The translations under genes and the position numbers were made by a program. 9,582 nt of DNA from the NCBI GenBank assembly GCA_030696465.1, contig JAUYSE010000114.1:1-9582 (forward strand). Reading direction: 5' to 3'. Shown piece after piece: positions 5,067 to 9,582 of the stretch. Source of the DNA: Legionellaceae bacterium (GTDB taxonomy: Bacteria > Pseudomonadota > Gammaproteobacteria > Legionellales > Legionellaceae). Every line of letters begins with the position of its first letter. Position 1 is the stretch's first letter. Under the pieces are notes generated by a model, which made no database searches, was not told the origin of the DNA, and saw only the letters and a program-made list of their open reading frames with translations.

Positions 5067-6348
5067 AACAAAAATAGCAGTGACAGGATTAGGGGTGGTG
5101 TCGCCATTGGGCAATGATGTACCCAGCACTTGGGATGCGTTATTAACCGGAAAATCAGGGATTGCCCCGATTCAGCAATTTGACGCCAGTCATTTTCCTG
5201 CGCGTATTGCGGCGGAAGTGAAAAATTTTGTTCCTACGTACCCAAGTCTGGGTAAAAATCAGCGTTATACTATGCCTTTTACGCAATATGCATTGCAGGC
5301 GGCACATGAAGCTTTAACCGATGCAAAAATTGCCTCTACTCCTGAGAATGCGCATCGCTTTGGCGTAGTGTCTGGTAGTGGGATGATGACCACGTCTTTT
5401 GAATATTTGCATCGTTTTCAAGAAGCTTGTGCGGTGGATGGAGAGGTCGACTGGACGCGACTGCAAGCGGTCGATAGCGATTTTTGTGTTATTTCCGACT
5501 TTGGGAAGACTATTTCAAACACCGTTTTATCTTTGTTGATTCAGGCTTATCAATTGTATGGTTATGCCACGTCTGTACATACGGCCTGTGCTTCTAGTGG
5601 CCAGGCAATTGGTCTGGCAATGCAAGTTATTCGTCGCGGAGAAGCCGATGTCATGTTAGCCGGCGGGTTTGACTCCATGATAACGCCATTAGGCTTATCC
5701 AGTTTTTGTTTATTAGGCGCGTTATCGACTTATAATGAGACGCCAACGACTGCAAGTCGTCCGTTTGATAAAACGCGGAATGGATTTGTGTTAGGGGAAG
5801 GGGCCGCTTTTTTAGTCTTAGAATCTTGGGAACATGCACAGGCGCGCGGGGCTCGAATTTATGCGGAGTTGGCAGGGGAAGGCAATTCTTTAAGTTCGTA
5901 CCGAATCACTGATTCACATCCTGATGGTGATGGTGCTATACAAGCCATACAGCGAGCCTTGCACGATGCCGGTATTAAACCAGAGGCAGTCGATTATATT
6001 AATGCGCATGGTACTTCCACCTTTATGAATGACTTAAGTGAAACTAATGCAATTAAGGCGGTTTTTGGGAAGCAAGTACCGGTGAGCTCGACGAAAGGAC
6101 AAACAGGCCATTTGATTGCAGCCGCCGGTGCTTTAGAGGCGGTGATATCCGTATTATCGATGCATCATGGATGTATTCCCCCAACGGCAAATTATACCAA
6201 CCCCGATCCAGATTGTGATTTAGATTATGTCAGTGAAGGGCCACGTAAGCAGATATTAAAAAACGTATTGTCGAATTCTTTTGGTTTTGGAGGCTCGAAT
6301 AGTTGCCTAGTGTTTCAACATCATCCTTCCCAAGAAGGAGAACTCTAA
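5059..6348 (+). CDS. FabF-type 3-oxoacyl-ACP synthase with complete catalytic residues
   Basis: Condensing enzyme (KAS II type, 429 residues against about 413 for E. coli FabF) that extends acyl-ACP with malonyl-ACP. All thiolase-fold landmarks are present: VTGLGVVSPLG at the N-terminus, nucleophile C177 in HTACASSGQA, H317 in NAHGTST, K346 in STKGQTGH with H351, and the C-terminal NSFGFGGSNSCLVF. It should therefore be active. A somewhat unusual insert lies at about 110-150. The frame is closed by a TAG at 5026 and has no other start codon before the ATG at 5059. Only a weak ribosome site is seen there, and a 19-codon ORF bridges from the previous gene. The next ketosynthase starts within its stop (TAATG). 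By position it is the active half of a ketosynthase pair for very-long-chain acyl synthesis, comparable to the rhizobial FabF-XL pair; the exact chain length made cannot be told from sequence. Confidence 0.9.
   Translation: MHKTKIAVTGLGVVSPLGNDVPSTWDALLTGKSGIAPIQQFDASHFPARIAAEVKNFVPTYPSLGKNQRYTMPFTQYALQAAHEALTDAKIASTPENAHRFGVVSGSGMMTTSFEYLHRFQEACAVDGEVDWTRLQAVDSDFCVISDFGKTISNTVLSLLIQAYQLYGYATSVHTACASSGQAIGLAMQVIRRGEADVMLAGGFDSMITPLGLSSFCLLGALSTYNETPTTASRPFDKTRNGFVLGEGAAFLVLESWEHAQARGARIYAELAGEGNSLSSYRITDSHPDGDGAIQAIQRALHDAGIKPEAVDYINAHGTSTFMNDLSETNAIKAVFGKQVPVSSTKGQTGHLIAAAGALEAVISVLSMHHGCIPPTANYTNPDPDCDLDYVSEGPRKQILKNVLSNSFGFGGSNSCLVFQHHPSQEGEL
6335..6340 (+). promoter_or_regulatory. Strong Shine-Dalgarno site of the second ketosynthase
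   Basis: AAGGAG lies seven bases before the ATG at 6348, inside the end of the preceding gene. It decides the start at 6348 over the in-frame ATG at 6303, whose extra residues (MPSVSTSSFPRRRTL) look unlike a ketosynthase N-terminus. Confidence 0.8.
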
Positions 6349-7613
6349 TGAAACAAAAAGTGTTTATTACCGGGGTAGGCGCACATGCGGCTACAGGTAG
6401 TACGGTATCCGATATTTGGCAGGCTTTGTTGCAAGGCCGCACCGGTGTTCGCCCCATTACGCAGTCCAATCTTAGCGCTTGGCCCTGTCGTTTAGGTGCA
6501 GAAATTGCTTGCGATAATTTAGCGCGATTATTACCAGATAAAAAATGGATTAAAGTCGTATCTCGCCAAGATGTTTTTGGTATTCATGCGGCCGTGCAGG
6601 CGGTCGAAAATAGTGGTTTACTGGCTTATCGAACAGCGTTATCCGATCCCTCCGCATATAATGAATCGACCGGGGTATTTGTGGCCTCTCCGGGTAATAA
6701 ATATATGCAGCAATATGATTTTTTACCACTGATAGCACGCAGTGGTGACAATATGCAGCAATTTGCGGATGCTTTGTTTGATACCGTACATCCTACGTGG
6801 TTATTGCGTATTTTGCCCAATAATGTATTGGCATATACGGGTATTGCGTATGGATTTAAAGGTCCTAATCAAAATATAGCAAATCATGCCGCAAGTGGCA
6901 TGCAGGCCATTATAGAAGCGTTCCATGCGATTCGTGAAAATCAGATCGATAGGGCGGTGGTGGTGGCGTATGATGTTGGGACTGAACCACAAGCACTATA
7001 TTATTATGACAAATTAGGTTTAATAAGTTACTCCGATCTAAGACCCTTTGATGCAGGGCATGATGGCACCATATTTGGAGAAGGTGCAGCGGCACTCGTT
7101 CTAGAGTCCGAGCGTAGTGTGGCTGAGCGTAATGCGCCAGTATATGCTGAAATTTTAGGTGGAAAGTCGCGTCCTGAAAATGGAAGTCTGTTCGGCATTG
7201 AAGCAGAGGGGCATTCCTTGGCGGGATTATTAGAAGAAGTGCTGCCTTCTGGGCTACGTGATGAAGTTGCTTGTGTGGTGGCGCATGGTAATGGAAATCC
7301 TCGATCAGATGATTCCGAAGCACTGGCCTTAATGAAAGTCTTTTCCAACAACGTGCCGGCGGTGACGGCATTTAAATGGTCACTAGGGCATACGTTGTGT
7401 GCGGCGGGAGTACTAGAAACCGTATTGGCGACACAAATGATGTCTGAGCAGTGTATCCCAGGGATCCATAATTGGACGACTCCAGCTTCTGCGGCGAAAG
7501 ATTTATCTTTATGTGCAGAGGTGCGGTCTATGTTACCGGGGAAAAATATCGTCTTAATCAATCGTGGATTTGCGAGTATGAATGCGGTACTGGTGCTGAG
7601 GGCTTGTGACTAA
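6348..7613 (+). CDS. Ketosynthase homologue with the catalytic Cys replaced by His (chain-length-factor-like)
   Basis: A 421-residue FabF-fold protein that starts KVFITGVGAHAATG and keeps most ketosynthase landmarks: H313 in VVAHGNGNPRSDDSEA, K343 in FKWSLGH, H348, and GEGAAALVLE in the middle. The nucleophile position differs. Where its neighbour has TACASSGQAI, this protein has ANHAASGMQAI, with H180 in place of cysteine. No cysteine lies close by, so normal acyl transfer should be impossible. By analogy with KS-alpha/KS-beta of type II polyketide synthases, it probably forms a heterodimer with the adjacent active enzyme and may set chain length. A decarboxylase role, as proposed for Gln-type inactive ketosynthases, is an alternative. 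The start is fixed by AAGGAG (6335-6340) and the one-base TAATG overlap with the previous stop. The C-terminal NRGFASMNAVLVL is a degenerate form of the usual NSFGFGGxN, which also suggests a changed active site. In a rhizobium-like scheme it would be the second FabF-XL. Confidence 0.88.
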   Translation: MKQKVFITGVGAHAATGSTVSDIWQALLQGRTGVRPITQSNLSAWPCRLGAEIACDNLARLLPDKKWIKVVSRQDVFGIHAAVQAVENSGLLAYRTALSDPSAYNESTGVFVASPGNKYMQQYDFLPLIARSGDNMQQFADALFDTVHPTWLLRILPNNVLAYTGIAYGFKGPNQNIANHAASGMQAIIEAFHAIRENQIDRAVVVAYDVGTEPQALYYYDKLGLISYSDLRPFDAGHDGTIFGEGAAALVLESERSVAERNAPVYAEILGGKSRPENGSLFGIEAEGHSLAGLLEEVLPSGLRDEVACVVAHGNGNPRSDDSEALALMKVFSNNVPAVTAFKWSLGHTLCAAGVLETVLATQMMSEQCIPGIHNWTTPASAAKDLSLCAEVRSMLPGKNIVLINRGFASMNAVLVLRACD

Positions 7614-8547
7614 TATTCAAGAGAAAATCATGCAGTCCCCCGTGACTTGGGTGGGACGTGCAATCTATTATTGTTTTCCGTACCGTCGACGCGTCATGCA
7701 AGCCAATATACAGCAAGTATTTGGTGATTCGCTGAATGATGCGCAGAAAAAACATTTGATGATGGCATTTTATTCGCATGTGTTGCGTGGTATTAGAGAA
7801 ATTCTTATTTCTCGATGTATGTCTGAAAAGACATTACGTTCTCAGGTTTGTGTAAAAGGGCATGAATATTTATTAGACGTAGCAAAAGCGGGCCAAGGTA
7901 TTCTGATTGTCACAGGTCATATGGGGAATTGGGAGTTAGCCCCACTCGGCGGAATTTTACAATTCAAAGAGTATCAAGGACAATTTCATTTTATCCGTCG
8001 AACCTTGAAAATAAAATGGTTAGAGAATCTTCTATTTCGTCGGTATTATAAATTAGGTTTGCGAGTCATCCCCAACAAGAATGCTATATATCAAGTAACC
8101 TCCGCCTTAGAAAAAAATAATGCGGTTATCTTTGTGTTAGATCAGCACGCATCATTAAAAAACAAAGATGGTATTGCTGTAGAGTTTTTTGGCAAAAAAG
8201 CAGGAACCTATCGTAGTTTAGCCAGTATTGCTGCTTATACAAAAGTGCCTGTGGTGCCTGCAGCCGGATATCGACTTCCCAATGGGCAACACGTGTTGGA
8301 GTTTCACGAACCTATTGTTTGGCAGGAGTACGATAGTTTGCAAGAGTCCATATATCGAAATACCTTGCAGTATAATCAGGCTTTGGAGCGCATGATTTTA
8401 GAGCATCCGTCTCAATGGGTCTGGTTGCATAAGCGTTGGAAGCTTAAGCCGCAGCAAATGGTAACCGCTCCCTCTTCGGTGCCTCACTCGCAGGATTTCC
8501 CCATGGGATCCGAAAGTTATTCTACACAGGTTTCGTTGGATGACTAA
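7606..8547 (+). CDS. lpxXL: Lipid A biosynthesis acyltransferase of the LpxL/HtrB/LpxXL family
   Basis: Inner-membrane-associated acyltransferase that moves an acyl group from ACP to a hydroxyl of a lipid A precursor. The 313-residue length fits the family (about 300). The catalytic H-x4-E motif is H105-MGNW-E110 in the context GHMGNWELAPLGG. Also visible are the FVLDQHAS...IAVEFFGKKAGTYRSLASIA region and the C-terminal SQWVWLHKRWK, all typical of LpxL/MsbB proteins. RAIYYCFPYRRRVMQANIQQVF matches the usual N-terminal region with its NI/NL-x-x-x-F element. A GTG at 7606 overlaps the previous gene by eight bases but its purine site is only three bases away. An ATG at 7630, preceded by AAGAGA at a five-base spacing, gives 305 residues and is a serious alternative. 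In this operon it is expected to attach the very-long-chain acyl group; the symbol is by analogy with rhizobia. Confidence 0.88.
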   Translation: MTNIQEKIMQSPVTWVGRAIYYCFPYRRRVMQANIQQVFGDSLNDAQKKHLMMAFYSHVLRGIREILISRCMSEKTLRSQVCVKGHEYLLDVAKAGQGILIVTGHMGNWELAPLGGILQFKEYQGQFHFIRRTLKIKWLENLLFRRYYKLGLRVIPNKNAIYQVTSALEKNNAVIFVLDQHASLKNKDGIAVEFFGKKAGTYRSLASIAAYTKVPVVPAAGYRLPNGQHVLEFHEPIVWQEYDSLQESIYRNTLQYNQALERMILEHPSQWVWLHKRWKLKPQQMVTAPSSVPHSQDFPMGSESYSTQVSLDD

Positions 8548-9382
8548 TATACACGCAAGTGCGAAGGGTATAGAAGGTGCATTGCTAGATGGTCGTTTAA
8601 GACAAGCACAATTAAAAATGCTTTCAATGCTCGAGGTCATCGATAAAATTTGTTTAAAACATCATTTAGAATACTGGTTGGATGCAGGTACGCTTTTAGG
8701 CGCAGTGCGTCATCAAGGGTTTATTCCTTGGGATGATGATATGGACATTGCCATGCCTCGCGCCAGTTATGAAGCGTTTCTTCGTATTGCACCTACAGAA
8801 ATTCCGGATCATATGTGGTTGCAAACGGCACAGACAGATCCAGGTTTTTTTAATATGGCGACACCGCTTAAAATAAGAGATCGGAATAGTCGTTTTATTG
8901 AAAAGCATGAAAAGGGCGATGAGCCCTATGTGCAAGGTATCTTCATCGATGTTTTTGTTTATGATCGTATGCCAACCGATGAAAAACAACGAAAACGTTA
9001 TAAATTTATGGCAAGAAAACTATCGCGAGTTTTAGCCACTCAATATGGTTATGCGAAAATGGGGCATTACAAAAGATTGTATCGTGCCATCGGCCGTATA
9101 CTTCCAACATCTATAGTAGATCGTTTTTTACAGAAAATCATTCAAAAAGCGAATGAGAGTAGTAGTCCCTATATTGGTCGTGGTTATAACTGTGTTGGAA
9201 GTAATTTCATTGCTTATGAAGATATTTATCCTTTAAAACGTATACGCTTTGAAACCGCTCAGTTTAATATACCGCACTGCTTTGAAATATTTTTAACGCA
9301 ACAATATGGAAATTACTTGGTGTTACCTCCCGAAGAAAAACGCACGATTAGGCACTGTAAAGAACTTATTCCTCATATCTAA
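8540..9382 (+). CDS. LicD family phosphotransferase (phosphocholine-transferase-like)
   Basis: A 280-residue member of the LicD/fukutin-related nucleotidyltransferase-fold family. In Haemophilus LicD moves phosphocholine from CDP-choline to lipooligosaccharide; others act on teichoic acids. The signature is clear: YWLDAGTLLGAVRHQGFIPWDDDMDIAMPRASYEAFL. It holds D48-A-G-T-L-L-G (48-54) and W64-D65-D66-D67-M68-D69, where the aspartates are the expected metal ligands. Further on there is IFIDVFVYDRMP, then a basic helical region (KRYKFMARKLSRVL) and a C-terminal part containing QQYGNYLVLPPEEKR, also usual for the family. The start overlaps the acyltransferase stop by eight bases (ATGACTAA). No licA, licB or licC is in the window, so the donor is unknown. 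Its place at the end of a lipid A operon suggests that the acceptor is lipid A, core or another envelope glycolipid. The Family is sure; the transferred group is inference. Confidence 0.88.
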   Translation: MTNIHASAKGIEGALLDGRLRQAQLKMLSMLEVIDKICLKHHLEYWLDAGTLLGAVRHQGFIPWDDDMDIAMPRASYEAFLRIAPTEIPDHMWLQTAQTDPGFFNMATPLKIRDRNSRFIEKHEKGDEPYVQGIFIDVFVYDRMPTDEKQRKRYKFMARKLSRVLATQYGYAKMGHYKRLYRAIGRILPTSIVDRFLQKIIQKANESSSPYIGRGYNCVGSNFIAYEDIYPLKRIRFETAQFNIPHCFEIFLTQQYGNYLVLPPEEKRTIRHCKELIPHI

Positions 9383-9406
9383 CTAACCTTCACCCCAGAC
9401 TCAGTT

Positions 9407-9436
9407 TCCGAGTCGCGACCATGAGGGAGCGGAGCA
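9407..9436 (+). repeat. REP-like hairpin repeat, copy 2
   Basis: Matches copy 1 (2904-2933) at 28 of 30 positions in the same orientation. The differences (T9413 for C, A9421 for G) leave the hairpin able to form, one as a T-G wobble and one in the loop. It sits 24 bases after the licD stop and immediately before the terminator-like inverted repeat. Confidence 0.7.
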
Positions 9437-9438
9437 GT

Positions 9439-9488
9439 TAAAATGAATTCCCGCCTTTCCAATCTAGAAAAAGCGGGAATTCATTTTA
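9439..9488. terminator. Bidirectional terminator-like inverted repeat after licD
   Basis: A perfect 16-base stem: TAAAATGAATTCCCGC (9439-9454) against its complement (9473-9488), with an 18-base loop whose TTTC/GAAA ends can extend the stem. The GC-rich core is flanked by A/T on both sides. The plus-strand arm ends TTTTA and the minus-strand arm reads the same, so it could terminate the lipid A operon and anything coming from the right. The T-run is short, so efficiency is uncertain. Confidence 0.6.
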
Positions 9489-9544
9489 TGTAAGTAGATG
9501 CTCCTTTGACGGATGATGGGGCAGCCCTGGATTCTAAGGCATAG

Positions 9545-9568
9545 TGGCTTTACTTGTGTGTAAAGCCA
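9545..9568. repeat. Short perfect hairpin near the right edge
   Basis: TGGCTTTAC (9545-9553) pairs with GTAAAGCCA (9560-9568) around the loop TTGTGT. No T-run follows on either strand. It is joined to the partial repeat copy at 9571, so it may be part of a larger dispersed element that continues beyond the window. Confidence 0.5.
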
Positions 9569-9570
9569 TG

Positions 9571-9582
9571 CCCTCACGGTCG
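9571..9582 (-). repeat. REP-like repeat, partial inverted copy 3 at the window edge
   Basis: The reverse complement of the last 12 bases, CGACCGTGAGGG, equals the centre of copy 1 exactly, including the GTGA loop, but the bases inward of it (9565-9570) diverge from copies 1 and 2. Its orientation is opposite to copy 2 and the rest lies outside the window. Confidence 0.45.

Larger units (their letters stand above)
9383..9582. other. Right-edge intergenic region without a supported gene
   Basis: About 200 bases contain repeats and hairpins but no convincing coding sequence. On the minus strand one frame stays open from the right edge to a TAG near 9464 (about 39 codons, no good start visible). 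It could be the tail of a gene outside the window or mere chance within a repeat. No tRNA-like fold was seen. Confidence 0.5.

Noticed and set aside
6910..7561. Long minus-strand open frames of 153 and 177 codons opposite the second ketosynthase
   Set aside because: They lie wholly inside a well-supported gene, have no family features, and are rich in Pro, Ser, His and Cys as antisense shadows are.
1..9582. CRISPR arrays, tRNA or rRNA genes, integrases, transposases
   Set aside because: No regularly spaced repeats, cloverleaf-like folds or recombinase-like proteins were seen; the only repeats are short hairpin elements.

Overview
The window looks like chromosomal DNA of an aerobic, Gram-negative gammaproteobacterium of moderate to low GC. 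The gene content fits the Legionella/Coxiella side of the class: a cytochrome aa3 assembly operon, sdhE-ygfX, and a lipid A very-long-chain fatty acid gene set. The order is inferred from gene content only; no marker gene such as 16S rRNA is present.

Left part (1-2818, minus strand): four genes transcribed leftward in the order surf1 - a small membrane-anchored CxxxC (Sco-like) protein - ctaA/cox15 - ctaB/cyoE (cut by the left edge). All three junctions are 4-base ATGA stop/start overlaps, so this is one translationally coupled operon. It makes heme O and heme A and assembles an aa3-type cytochrome c oxidase.

Middle (2819-3583): a divergent intergenic region of about 150 bases holds one copy of a short hairpin-forming dispersed repeat. 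It is followed on the plus strand by sdhE (flavinylation factor for succinate dehydrogenase) and an overlapping ygfX-like two-TM membrane protein gene.

Right part (3697-9382, plus strand): after an AT-rich promoter region with a palindrome and a 13-base tandem duplication come six tightly packed genes. They encode an AcpXL-like acyl carrier protein, a fused double-hotdog 3-hydroxyacyl-ACP dehydratase-like protein, a complete FabF-type ketosynthase, a second ketosynthase whose catalytic cysteine is replaced by histidine, an LpxL/HtrB-type lipid A acyltransferase, and a LicD-family transferase. The set resembles the rhizobial acpXL-fabZXL-fabF2XL-fabF1XL-lpxXL cluster, which makes and attaches the very-long-chain hydroxy fatty acid of lipid A. 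The adhXL dehydrogenase is absent here and a LicD gene is added. The inferred scheme is that an acyl chain is elongated on the dedicated ACP by an active/inactive ketosynthase pair, dehydrated by the double-hotdog protein, and moved to lipid A by the acyltransferase. LicD may then decorate the same glycolipid or LPS with a phosphoryl-linked group.

Right edge (9383-9582): no gene is supported. It holds a second copy of the hairpin repeat, a strong bidirectional terminator-like inverted repeat, another hairpin, and a partial third repeat copy in inverted orientation.

The most interesting points are the Cys-to-His ketosynthase paired with a normal one, the split catalytic residues of the double-hotdog protein, the LicD gene in a lipid A acyl operon, a 19-codon bridging ORF, and the dispersed repeats whose sequence changes preserve a hairpin.
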